A DNA stretch of 7,153 nucleotides from an uncultured Odoribacter sp. (lineage in GTDB: Bacteria > Bacteroidota > Bacteroidia > Bacteroidales > Marinifilaceae): assembly GCA_934725835.1 (NCBI GenBank), contig CAKVCR010000146.1, forward strand, positions 1 to 7,153, read 5' to 3'. Positions 1-7,011 of this stretch are shown piece after piece. The position numbers were made by a program, and so were the translations under genes. The first letter of the stretch is position 1, and every line of letters starts with the position of its first letter. The notes under the pieces were generated by a model. It ran no database searches. It saw only the letters and a program-made list of their open reading frames with translations, and was not told the origin of the DNA.

Positions 1-82
1 TAAATATATTGTGTCAAATTTATATTAATTCCCGTTGGAATGCAAGGTATTTGTAGCATTTATTTATGCTTTGTCACCTATG
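1..82. other. Non-coding tail downstream of nqrF
   Basis: This A/T-rich stretch follows the nqrF stop codon, and I see no gene in it. Read on the minus strand it has two weak 5-bp hairpins: AGCAT/ATGCT (plus 55-70, 6-nt loop) and ATTCC/GGAAT (plus 28-41, 4-nt loop). The second is followed on the minus strand by an A/T-rich stretch but not by a proper U tract. One of them may contribute to 3' end formation of the nqr transcript, but neither is a convincing intrinsic terminator. The true end of the operon may lie outside the window. Confidence 0.4.
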
Positions 83-1351
83 CTATCCGCCGAAATTGTC
101 GTACATTACATTCTCGTCCGGCACGCCAAGATCGTAAAGCATCTTGGTAACGGCCTGAATCATCATTGGAGGTCCGCACAAATAGTATTCGATATCCTCC
201 GGATTTTCGTGGTTCTTCAGATAGTTTTCGAAAATCACCTGATGTACGAATCCCGGTTTGTAAGCGATGCCGGCTGCATCTGCCTCCGGATCCGGTCGGT
301 CGAGAGCCAGTGTCCAGTGGAAATTAGGATTCTCTTCCTGAATCTTGTTGAATTCATCTACGTAAGGAGCCTCTTTCAAAGCACGGGCGCCATACCAGAA
401 CGTAACCTTGCGGTCTGTGTGTATGGTGTGGAACAGGTTGAAGATGTGCGAACGCATCGGAGCCATACCGGCACCACCGCCGATAAACATCATTTCGTTG
501 TTGGTCTCGCGTAGGAAGAACTCTCCGTAAGGACCGGAAATAGTCACCTTGTCTCCCGGTTTGCGCGAGAAGATAAATGACGAGCATACTCCGGGGTTTA
601 CAGGCATAAAGCTGCCGGTAGCACGGTCAAACGGAGGTGTGGCAATACGGATGTTCAACATGATGATGTTGCCTTCTGCCGGTGAGTTTGCCATGGAGTA
701 GGCACGGTAGGTCGGTTCCGGATTGTGCATCTTGAGATCGAACATCTTCATGCGCTCCCAGTCGCCTTTATAACGTTCATCGATGTCCATATCCTTGAAA
801 TCCACGTCCAATGCCGGCACGTCAATCTGGATATAACCTCCCGATTTGAACTTCAGGTTTTCGCCTTCCGGTAATTTTACGACAAATTCCTTCAGGAATG
901 TTGAAATGTTGCGGTTGGAAACCACGGTGCATTCCCATTTCTTGATACCCAGAATGGACTCCGGTATGCGCATTTCGATATTTTCCTTCACCTTCACCTG
1001 ACATGCCAGACGCCAGTCTTCGTGTTGCTGTTTGTAGGAGAAGAAACCCGTTTCCGTCGGGAGAATTGAACCTGCCCCGGAATCTACCTGGCATTTACAC
1101 ATACCGCATGAACCTTTTCCTCCGCAGGCAGAGGGAAGGAAAATCTTCTGGCTTCCTAAAGTGGCAAGCAAAGAGCTTCCCGGTTCGGTTGTTACCACAC
1201 GCTCGCCGTTGTTGATGCTCACCTGTACGTTGCCCTTGGCGGTCAGTTTGGCCTTTGCAAACAGGAGAATGCCCACCAGAATCAGCGTAACAATCAGAAA
1301 CACCACAATGCCGGCAGTAATGATTGCTGTATTTATTGCTAATATGATCAT
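83..1351 (-). CDS. nqrF: Na+-translocating NADH:quinone oxidoreductase subunit F
   Basis: NqrF is the NADH-oxidising entry subunit of Na+-NQR. It passes electrons from NADH to FAD and then to a 2Fe-2S cluster, on the cytoplasmic face of the inner membrane. The 422-residue product is close to the usual family length (about 405-425). It has one N-terminal membrane anchor (about residues 5-32). A ferredoxin-type domain (about 40-130) follows, with cluster ligands C76, C82, C85 and C117 (C-x5-C-x2-C spacing, then the distant fourth Cys). Next is an FAD domain (about 137-280) with the RAYS motif at 217-220. The NADH domain (about 285-415) carries GGGAGMAP near 291 and CGPPMM near 392. The C-terminus DNFGG keeps the aromatic residue that stacks on FAD in this family. 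It is the last gene of the operon, 30 nt after nqrE. The ATG start is placed just before the membrane anchor. Confidence 0.98.
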   Translation of the reverse strand: MIILAINTAIITAGIVVFLIVTLILVGILLFAKAKLTAKGNVQVSINNGERVVTTEPGSSLLATLGSQKIFLPSACGGKGSCGMCKCQVDSGAGSILPTETGFFSYKQQHEDWRLACQVKVKENIEMRIPESILGIKKWECTVVSNRNISTFLKEFVVKLPEGENLKFKSGGYIQIDVPALDVDFKDMDIDERYKGDWERMKMFDLKMHNPEPTYRAYSMANSPAEGNIIMLNIRIATPPFDRATGSFMPVNPGVCSSFIFSRKPGDKVTISGPYGEFFLRETNNEMMFIGGGAGMAPMRSHIFNLFHTIHTDRKVTFWYGARALKEAPYVDEFNKIQEENPNFHWTLALDRPDPEADAAGIAYKPGFVHQVIFENYLKNHENPEDIEYYLCGPPMMIQAVTKMLYDLGVPDENVMYDNFGG

Positions 1352-1381
1352 CTCGTTTTTGTTTTAAATTTATGTTTCAGA

Positions 1382-2107
1382 TTATTCCGCTTTGGCAGCC
1401 GTCATAATATCGATGGATGCCTCCGTCGTTGTGTGCGTCGTGACCTGTGCCGTTGCTTCTGTCTTCACCGGCTGCGGTTTCAGTTTGTTGAGGTCGATAC
1501 CTAAGAAGCTCATGAATGAGATGGCCATCAGACCGGTCACGATGAATGTGATACCGATTCCACGCAGAGGAGCGGGGATATCCGAGTATTTCAATTTCTC
1601 GCGGATGGCGGCGATACATACAATTGCAAGCATCCAGCCGATACCGGAACCCAGACCGAAGGTGGTTGCCTCCCATACGCTGGCATAATCACGCTGCTGC
1701 ATGAACAAAGATGCACCCATGATGGCGCAGTTCACTGCAATCAGCGGAAGGAAAATACCCAGCTGGTTGTACAGCGCAGGAGCGAATTTTTCGACAATCA
1801 TCTCCACCAACTGTACCATTGCAGCGATGATGGCGATGAACATGATGAAGCTCAAGAAGCTAAGGTCGATGGTTGCAGCCTCGGCTCCCAGCAGCCACTC
1901 CAGTGCGCCGGCCTTTAATACGAAATTATCCAATAAGTAGTTTACCGGCACGGTAATCAACAATACGAAGATTACTGCAATACCCAGACCGAAAGAGGTC
2001 TTTACCGTTTTCGATACCGCCAGATATGAACACATACCCAAGAAGTATGCAAATATCATATTGTCGATAAAGATGGAACGTACGAATATATTTAATAGAT
2101 TTTCCAT
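1382..2107 (-). CDS. nqrE: Na+-translocating NADH:quinone oxidoreductase subunit E, with extended C-terminus
   Basis: NqrE is an integral membrane subunit that pairs with NqrD. In the known enzyme structure the two together hold an iron centre buried in the membrane, between NqrF and the FMN of NqrC. About six membrane segments are visible (roughly 8-30, 36-58, 80-102, 115-136, 149-168 and 182-202). The conserved ligand cysteines are C26, in GMCSYLAVSK, and C127, in AVNCAIMG. The core matches the family closely, but the family is usually about 200 residues and this protein is 241. The extra 35 or so residues form a Thr-rich, low-complexity, hydrophilic tail after LGIDLNKLK. The gene lies 16 nt after nqrD and 30 nt before nqrF. 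Identity is very secure; the tail has no function I can assign. Confidence 0.97.
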   Translation of the reverse strand: MENLLNIFVRSIFIDNMIFAYFLGMCSYLAVSKTVKTSFGLGIAVIFVLLITVPVNYLLDNFVLKAGALEWLLGAEAATIDLSFLSFIMFIAIIAAMVQLVEMIVEKFAPALYNQLGIFLPLIAVNCAIMGASLFMQQRDYASVWEATTFGLGSGIGWMLAIVCIAAIREKLKYSDIPAPLRGIGITFIVTGLMAISFMSFLGIDLNKLKPQPVKTEATAQVTTHTTTEASIDIMTAAKAE

Positions 2108-2123
2108 ATATCAGTCTCTTAAA

Positions 2124-2765
2124 TTATTTTTCTATTAAATCCTTGTTTTTAGAACGGTGTACCCAAATAATCAGACCGACAAGTATCAATGCCATGGCAG
2201 GCATAATCATCAGACCGTTGTTTGAGTAGAAACCGCCGTTGGCGATGTACCATGACTCTGGGATGATGCGGCAGCCGAACAATGAACCCGAGCCGAAAAG
2301 CTCGCGGAAGAAAGCGATGGTCACCAATATCACTGTATAGCCCAAGCCGTTGCCGATACCGTCCAAAAGCGAAGGCCAAGGTTTGTTAGCCAAGGCAAAT
2401 GCCTCGATGCGTCCCATGATGATACAGTTTGTGATAATCAGTCCGACATATACGGAAAGCTGCTTGCTCACTTCATAGGCATAAGCTTTCAGAAGCTGGT
2501 CTACGATGATTACCAGGGCTGCAACAACAACCAACTGTACGATGATACGGATACGGGTAGGTATGGTATTCCGCAATAATGAAAGAATCACGTTCGAGAA
2601 AGCGGTTACGGCGGTCACGGAAAGTCCCATCACGATGGCAGGTTCCAGCTTCGCAGTAACGGCGAGGGCAGAACAGATACCCAGCACCTGTACGATTACC
2701 GGATTGTTCTTGCTCAGTGGACCGAGAAGAAACTCACGGTTCTTTGCTGAAAATAATGCGCTCAT
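2124..2765 (-). CDS. nqrD: Na+-translocating NADH:quinone oxidoreductase subunit D
   Basis: NqrD is a hydrophobic subunit of Na+-NQR and a homologue of NqrE and RnfE. It supplies half of the ligands of the intramembrane iron centre. The 213-residue length is normal for the family (about 210). Six membrane segments are predicted by eye (about 22-40, 42-64, 73-92, 101-121, 134-155 and 184-203). Ligand cysteines are C31, in LGICSALAVT, and C114, in ITNCIIMGR, the inverted counterparts of the NqrE pair. The N-terminal GPLSKNNPVIVQVLG stretch is strongly family-typical and separates it from NqrE. The start codon comes one nucleotide after the nqrC stop (TAA-A-ATG), which suggests translational coupling. 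It could only be confused with RnfE, but the nqrA and nqrF neighbours settle it as NQR. Confidence 0.97.
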   Translation of the reverse strand: MSALFSAKNREFLLGPLSKNNPVIVQVLGICSALAVTAKLEPAIVMGLSVTAVTAFSNVILSLLRNTIPTRIRIIVQLVVVAALVIIVDQLLKAYAYEVSKQLSVYVGLIITNCIIMGRIEAFALANKPWPSLLDGIGNGLGYTVILVTIAFFRELFGSGSLFGCRIIPESWYIANGGFYSNNGLMIMPAMALILVGLIIWVHRSKNKDLIEK

Positions 2766-2766
2766 T

Positions 2767-3453
2767 TTATCTTTGTTTTAAAAACGGTTCATAATAAGTA
2801 AGGTAATTCTTAAGCATTGCTTCCACTCCCTGCGAAGTGATTGTACCGCCGGAGATAGCGTCCACCTCGTTGGAACCGCTGGCATTTCCGCCTTTTACAA
2901 TGCGGATAGATGTCAGGCTTTCGCCGGAGAAAATCTCCTTACTCTTGAATTGTTCATTGAATTTGGGTGTCGTGATTTCAGCCCCCAAACCGGGAGTTTC
3001 ACCGCTATGGTCAAAGAAGGTTCCATAGATGGTAGCTTTGTTTTCGTCCAAAGAGATGTATCCCCAAATCGGACCCCACAAACCGGCTCCGTATATCGGG
3101 AGAATGTATTTCGTAGCTCCGTCCACCTCTGCCACAAATACCGGCAATTCGCGTTCGCCTGCCGCTTTCTTGTATTCTTTGGCAATGTCTATATTGAAGG
3201 CCTTGCCTTCGATTTTCTCTCCCTTGGCATTCACGATAAACTGTTCCTTGATATATTTGTTGAACAGCTCTGCCGAATTGTCTGCAGTGGAAGAGACGTG
3301 GATAGCACTCAGTATGTTCTGGCGTTTCTCGTTCTGACGGTTCTCGTCCTGACGTGGTTGGAGTGAAAGAGAAACAATTGACAGCAATGCGGCAACAACT
3401 ACTACCAGAATCACTGAATACAGGAATGTATATGTATTTCCTTGTTTATTCAT
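2767..3453 (-). CDS. nqrC: Na+-translocating NADH:quinone oxidoreductase subunit C (covalent FMN subunit)
   Basis: NqrC carries a covalently bound FMN on its periplasmic domain and relays electrons within the complex towards NqrB. The 228-residue protein has one N-terminal membrane helix (about residues 9-31), then a charged linker and an FMN-binding domain. The flavinylation motif is D198-x-x-S-G-G-T204, continuing I-T-S, with T204 the expected phosphoester-linked residue. The usual form is SGAT, so the third position here is Gly instead of Ala. Other family features are YGAGLWGPIWGY (121-132) and SGETPGLGAEI (150-160). FMN attachment needs an ApbE flavin transferase, which is not encoded in this window. 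The gene sits 11 nt after nqrB and 1 nt before nqrD. The length is slightly shorter than the Vibrio protein (about 257 residues) but complete. Confidence 0.97.
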   Translation of the reverse strand: MNKQGNTYTFLYSVILVVVVAALLSIVSLSLQPRQDENRQNEKRQNILSAIHVSSTADNSAELFNKYIKEQFIVNAKGEKIEGKAFNIDIAKEYKKAAGERELPVFVAEVDGATKYILPIYGAGLWGPIWGYISLDENKATIYGTFFDHSGETPGLGAEITTPKFNEQFKSKEIFSGESLTSIRIVKGGNASGSNEVDAISGGTITSQGVEAMLKNYLTYYEPFLKQR

Positions 3454-3464
3454 AGTTATTGATT

Positions 3465-4604
3465 TTAGATTTTAACAACTGCTTTGGCTCTCTTCAATCT
3501 GCGCTTGATGTTAGATTGAACCACGAACCAGTCAATCAACGGAGCAAAGGTATTCATCAACAGAATTGCCAACATCATGCCTTCCGGATATCCCGGGTTG
3601 ATGCAACGGATGATGACCGCCATGGCGCCGATTAAAAGACCATAAATGTATTTACCTGTATTGGTTTGTGCTGAGGTTACAGGGTCTGTTGCCATAAATA
3701 CGGCTCCGAATGCAAATCCTCCCATCAGCAGCTGCTGGAATGCCTCCACGTTGGATACCGGCTGGAATGCCCATGCCATAATAAAGCCTCCCACGAAAAC
3801 GGACAGCATGGTGCGCCAGCTGGCTACGTTTGTCAACAGCAGGATTACTGCACCAATCAGGATGCAGAATGTGGAGGTTTCTCCAACAGAACCCGGGATA
3901 AATCCCCAGAACATGTCTGCTGTGCTATAGCTTAACGGTTGCCCTAAAGCCATCTGTGCCAGAGGAGTTGCTTGGGATATTGCGTCTGCCGTGTCGCTTG
4001 CAATCCACACCTTGTCTCCGGATATCTGTGAAGGATAGGAGAAGAAGAAGAAGGCGCGGGCCAAAAGTGCCGGATTCCAGATATTCATACCTGTACCTCC
4101 GAAAATCTCTTTACCGATGATTACGGCAAATGCAGTAGAGAGAGCCACCATCCACAGCGGTGCTTCTACCGGCATAATCATAGGAATCAGTAGACCGGAT
4201 ACCAGAAATCCTTCATTGATTTCGTGCCCTTTCATCTGGGCTACGGCAAATTCAATTCCTAAACCTACTACATAGGAAACAATTATCATAGGTAACACTT
4301 TCCACAAACCGTAGAAGAACAATTGGCAGAAAGATGTTCCTTCCAATGCTCCTGTTGCCAGGAAATGTTGGTAACCGACATTATATATACCGAACAATAG
4401 GGCAGGAACCAATGCCAGCACCACGATTATCATGGTTCTTTTCAAATCAACGGCGTCCCGGATGTGCGCTCCGCCGGATGTCGTCTGATTAGGCACGAAA
4501 AGAAAAGACTCGAACCCTGTAAAAACGGAATGCAGCTTTTCCAGCTTGCCTCCCTTTTCGAATTTGGGCTTTTGCTTATCTAAGAAATTTCGTAAAAAAT
4601 TCAT
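3465..4604 (-). CDS. nqrB: Na+-translocating NADH:quinone oxidoreductase subunit B
   Basis: NqrB is the large membrane subunit that holds covalent FMN and riboflavin. It is tied to both quinone reduction and the Na+ pathway. The 379-residue protein has about ten hydrophobic segments after a cytoplasmic N-terminus of roughly 55 residues. The flavinylation motif is D207-A-I-S-Q-A-T213, followed by PLA, with T213 the likely FMN carrier. It departs from the common SGAT by Gln at the second position. Other family blocks are EGFLVSGLLIPMIMP (131-145), the Asn-rich NIWNPALLARA (174-184), FMATDPVTSAQTNTG (303-317) and NPGYPEGMMLAILLMN (336-351). It is somewhat shorter than the Vibrio subunit (about 415). 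The start follows a 79-nt gap after nqrA, the largest gap in the operon. The nearest homologue is RnfD, but the neighbours and length support NqrB. Confidence 0.97.
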   Translation of the reverse strand: MNFLRNFLDKQKPKFEKGGKLEKLHSVFTGFESFLFVPNQTTSGGAHIRDAVDLKRTMIIVVLALVPALLFGIYNVGYQHFLATGALEGTSFCQLFFYGLWKVLPMIIVSYVVGLGIEFAVAQMKGHEINEGFLVSGLLIPMIMPVEAPLWMVALSTAFAVIIGKEIFGGTGMNIWNPALLARAFFFFSYPSQISGDKVWIASDTADAISQATPLAQMALGQPLSYSTADMFWGFIPGSVGETSTFCILIGAVILLLTNVASWRTMLSVFVGGFIMAWAFQPVSNVEAFQQLLMGGFAFGAVFMATDPVTSAQTNTGKYIYGLLIGAMAVIIRCINPGYPEGMMLAILLMNTFAPLIDWFVVQSNIKRRLKRAKAVVKI

Positions 4605-4683
4605 ATTCTATCTGTTTTTTCATTTCTCTAACTCGTCGATACCGGTTAATGACTTGCTAATCTCAATCGAATCGACTTTCAAA

Positions 4684-6039
4684 CTAATTTGTTTCTTTCA
4701 TCATCAGTTCGATACCTTCGCTGATAATCTGCTGCACCGGAGTTTTGGAGGTACAGACAAATTCACACAGCGCCATATCTTCCGGAACGACTTCATAGAT
4801 GCCTAACTGTTCCATCTGGTCGATGTCGTGGGCTAAAATAGCCTTCAGCAAGTACACCGGATAGATATCCATCGGGAATACCTGTTCATATTGTCCGGAC
4901 ACGACGAATGCACGGCGTTCGCCATGGTAGTTGGTATCCAGCGTATAGTGCTTTTTAGGACATAAGAAAGAAGGGAATAGCTTGGATGCCGAGAATTTGT
5001 TGAAGCCGGGAGCTGCCCAACCCAAAAATTCGTAGTGGTTGCCTTCCGGTATCACAGTAATGAGGTTGTCGTAGTATCCTAAATATCCGTCCGGCTCGAT
5101 GTGTGTGCCGGTGAGTACATTCCCGGAAATGATACGCTCGTCCACCAGACCTTTCAGTTTGCCGGTAAGAATGTCCGCAATGGAGATACCCAGAATGGTG
5201 CGGTAATACAACGGTTTGTTGACTTCCGAACCTGCTACGGCGACTATCTTGCGCGCATCGAAATGTCCTTCATTGAACAGACGCCCGATGATGGCAACGT
5301 CCTGTATGTTTACTACCCATACCAGCTCACCTTTGTTTATTGGATTCAGATGATTGATTTGTATGCCGGTATTGCCGCAAGGGTGTGGGCCGCTGAAATA
5401 GTTGATTTCCACGTTTTTCAACTTCGTGAATACGGAAGCCGAAGGAGTCCCTGCTTCCAGGTTCAGGTTGACATTTTTGTTGCAGAGCTTGGATAGACAA
5501 TCAAAACCTGTCTGCAAGTCTTTCTCCTGACCGTTCAGCATGAAATCGTAGTCGGGAGCCAGCGGTGCACTGTCAAAACCGGATACAAAAACCGCTTTCG
5601 GCATTGTTGCCGGATTGGCAATGATGTCGTATGGACGTTGTTTTACCATAGGCCATACTCCGCCTTCCAACATCCGGTTGATGATTTCTTCCCGTTTGAG
5701 TTTGTTGATTTCAACTTTACCAAAATCATGATAACGGGTTTCCTGGTCGGCCTTGACAATGATTTCCAATAATTTGCGTCGTTCTCCGCGCTTGATTTCT
5801 TCAACCGTTCCGCTGACGGGTGACGTGAATTTGATTTCCGGATGCGCTTTGTCTGTAAACAAAACATCTCCTGCCTTCACTTCATCGCCGACCTTGACAG
5901 CCAATCTTGGAACCAAAGCTCTGAAATCAGTGGGCTTCAACGCACAGCGGGATGGATTTCCCAACGTCTGCACCACTTTATCGGCTGCTCCGTTCAGCTT
6001 GATATCAAGGCCTTTTTTTAATCTGATTACCTTGGACAT
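4684..6039 (-). CDS. nqrA: Na+-translocating NADH:quinone oxidoreductase subunit A
   Basis: NqrA is the soluble, cytoplasm-facing subunit of Na+-NQR and is associated with quinone binding. The 451-residue product matches the usual length (about 446). The N-terminus IRLKKGLDIKLNGA is family-typical. A barrel-sandwich, lipoyl-like fold is suggested by VKVGDEVKAGDVLF (48-61) with FTSPVSGTVEEIKRGERR (71-88). Diagnostic blocks are GPHPCGNTGIQINHLNP (217-233), YYRTILGISIADIL (278-291) and the C-terminal PMDIYPVYLLKAILAHDIDQ (389-408), which runs on through LGIYEVVPEDMALCEFVCTSK. RnfC shares this ancestry but has ferredoxin CxxC clusters that are absent here. It is the first gene of the operon. The ATG at 6039 is preceded by an A/T-rich leader and a promoter match about 47 nt upstream. 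Confidence 0.97.
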   Translation of the reverse strand: MSKVIRLKKGLDIKLNGAADKVVQTLGNPSRCALKPTDFRALVPRLAVKVGDEVKAGDVLFTDKAHPEIKFTSPVSGTVEEIKRGERRKLLEIIVKADQETRYHDFGKVEINKLKREEIINRMLEGGVWPMVKQRPYDIIANPATMPKAVFVSGFDSAPLAPDYDFMLNGQEKDLQTGFDCLSKLCNKNVNLNLEAGTPSASVFTKLKNVEINYFSGPHPCGNTGIQINHLNPINKGELVWVVNIQDVAIIGRLFNEGHFDARKIVAVAGSEVNKPLYYRTILGISIADILTGKLKGLVDERIISGNVLTGTHIEPDGYLGYYDNLITVIPEGNHYEFLGWAAPGFNKFSASKLFPSFLCPKKHYTLDTNYHGERRAFVVSGQYEQVFPMDIYPVYLLKAILAHDIDQMEQLGIYEVVPEDMALCEFVCTSKTPVQQIISEGIELMMKETN

Positions 6040-6085
6040 GATAATTTGTAGTTATTGATAATAATGATACTCTTCAAATAAGCTG

Positions 6086-6093
6086 CAAATATA
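6086..6093 (-). promoter_or_regulatory. Candidate -7 element of the nqr operon promoter
   Basis: On the minus strand this reads TATATTTG, an exact match to the Bacteroides -7 consensus TAnnTTTG recognised by the primary sigma factor of this phylum. It lies 46 nt upstream of the nqrA ATG, so transcription would begin near 6080 with a leader of about 40 nt. No clear TTG -33 element is present at the expected 19-21 nt upstream; the area there is simply A/T-rich. The call rests on the -7 match and on position in the divergent intergenic region. Confidence 0.55.
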
Positions 6094-6214
6094 TAAAGCA
6101 ATTACCTATTTTTATCTTTAATTGGAAAGTATTTTTTAAAATGATTAGAATATCAATATGTTTTTATTGGCATGAAATTTGTTGAATTTCGATAAATTCA
6201 AAAAATATGTAATT

Positions 6215-6649
6215 ATGAAATCATTTATGATACTGTTGTGTATCGCCTTGACGGGCATGTGTGGCTGTAAATCCAAAAAAGAGGCAGTGAAACTGGATGG
6301 AGTGACCTGGATGTTGAAAGTGTTGAACAATAAAGAGGTTGTGCTGAGTGACCCCGAGAACAAGATTTTCATCCTGTTTGACGACACAGCTAAGCGTGTG
6401 AACGGCAGGGCTGCGTGCAACCGCTTTTTTGGTGATTACGAAATGTCGGATTTGAAACTGAAGTTTTTCCCGATGGGGGCGACGCGTATGGCTTGTCCGT
6501 ACGATTCTATTTGGGAGACTGAGTTCTTCCGGATGCTGGAGAAAGTGGATAATTTTAAAGTGAAAGATAAAATGTTATACTTCTTATCCAAGGACAACAT
6601 CATTGCGGAGTTTGAAGGAGGCTCGCAGGATGTGGAAGAAGAGGTGTAA
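6215..6649 (+). CDS. META/HslJ-like (DUF306) predicted lipoprotein
   Basis: This is a 144-residue exported protein with a META domain, the fold seen in the heat-shock-associated protein HslJ and in many Bacteroides lipoproteins. Its biochemical role is not established. The N-terminus is a short lipoprotein signal: MKSF, a hydrophobic stretch, then GMCGCKSKK. The lipidated Cys is most likely C18 (preceded by Gly), with C16 an alternative. The META domain spans about 27-135: LDGVTWML opens it, then RVNGRAACNRFFGDY (61-75), FFPMGATRMACP (84-95) and ETEFFRMLEKVDNFKV (101-116). The tail is short and acidic, ending in EEEV. ATG 6215 is chosen because it sits directly at the signal peptide; an in-frame TTG at 6179 would add 12 charged residues ahead of it. 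The gene is divergent from nqrA and is followed by a strong terminator, so it appears to be monocistronic. No exact TAnnTTTG was found upstream; GAAATTTG at 6174-6181 is the nearest. Confidence 0.88.
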   Translation: MKSFMILLCIALTGMCGCKSKKEAVKLDGVTWMLKVLNNKEVVLSDPENKIFILFDDTAKRVNGRAACNRFFGDYEMSDLKLKFFPMGATRMACPYDSIWETEFFRMLEKVDNFKVKDKMLYFLSKDNIIAEFEGGSQDVEEEV

Positions 6650-6672
6650 ATGTGTGTTTTTTAATAGTGACG

Positions 6673-6711
6673 AATCCGGGTATTGGCGCTGCCGATACCC
6701 GGATTTTTTTT
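6673..6711 (+). terminator. Strong rho-independent terminator after the META lipoprotein gene
   Basis: There is a perfect 14-bp stem (6673-6686 with 6692-6705, one G-T pair at 6684/6694). It has a 5-nt loop (CGCTG) and runs into an eight-T tract (6704-6711) on the plus strand. It begins 24 nt after the stop codon of the lipoprotein gene. The minus-strand side has no T tract following the stem, so it should act only on rightward transcription. Confidence 0.93.
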
Positions 6712-6844
6712 GCATGGATGAGTCGTGTTCATGCCTATAAGCCATCCGGGATGAATCTAAGTCTTGTCTAAATGAAATCTTGGATACAACTTATATATAT
6801 CTTGTATAAATATTATATAAAACCTATAACTATAGCATTTTGAT

Positions 6845-6877
6845 AAGCTTTTAATAAGCTTTTAATAGGCTTTTACT
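6845..6877. repeat. 11-bp direct tandem repeat, three units
   Basis: Two identical units AAGCTTTTAAT (6845-6855 and 6856-6866) are followed by a third, diverged unit AGGCTTTTACT (6867-6877), which differs at two positions. The period is close to one DNA helical turn, so the units present the same face of the helix. The block lies about 135 bp upstream of the candidate promoter at 7012. Confidence 0.8.
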
Positions 6878-7011
6878 TAGATTTGGTATAGATGTGATAT
6901 AGTTTGTTGATAGAGTTGTGTTGTCTGGTTGTAGTAATGGAGCAGATTAAAAAAAAGCGATTTAACTATTTTTTTTTTTTTCAAATAGCATTACAAAGTA
7001 AAATTTTTTCT

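Noticed and set aside
35..514. Plus-strand 159-codon open frame
   Set aside because: It is wholly antisense to the well-supported nqrF coding sequence and its translation has no recognisable domain.
2950..3366. Plus-strand 138-codon open frame
   Set aside because: It lies antisense to nqrC, whose conserved motifs and spacing in the operon leave no doubt about the coding strand.
5101..5496. Plus-strand 131-codon open frame
   Set aside because: It is antisense to conserved NqrA blocks, including GPHPCGNTG, and has no leader or domain of its own.
83..6039. Rnf complex instead of Na+-NQR
   Set aside because: Rnf would have RnfB and RnfC with ferredoxin-type iron-sulfur motifs and no NqrF-type flavoprotein. 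This operon has NqrA without CxxC clusters and a full NqrF.
6179..6214. TTG start extending the META lipoprotein by 12 residues
   Set aside because: The extension is charged and would sit ahead of the lipoprotein signal peptide. The ATG at 6215 gives a standard lipoprotein N-terminus.
6145..6420. Minus-strand 91-codon open frame upstream of nqrA
   Set aside because: It overlaps the first half of the META lipoprotein gene in antisense; the plus-strand frame has a signal peptide and a recognisable domain.
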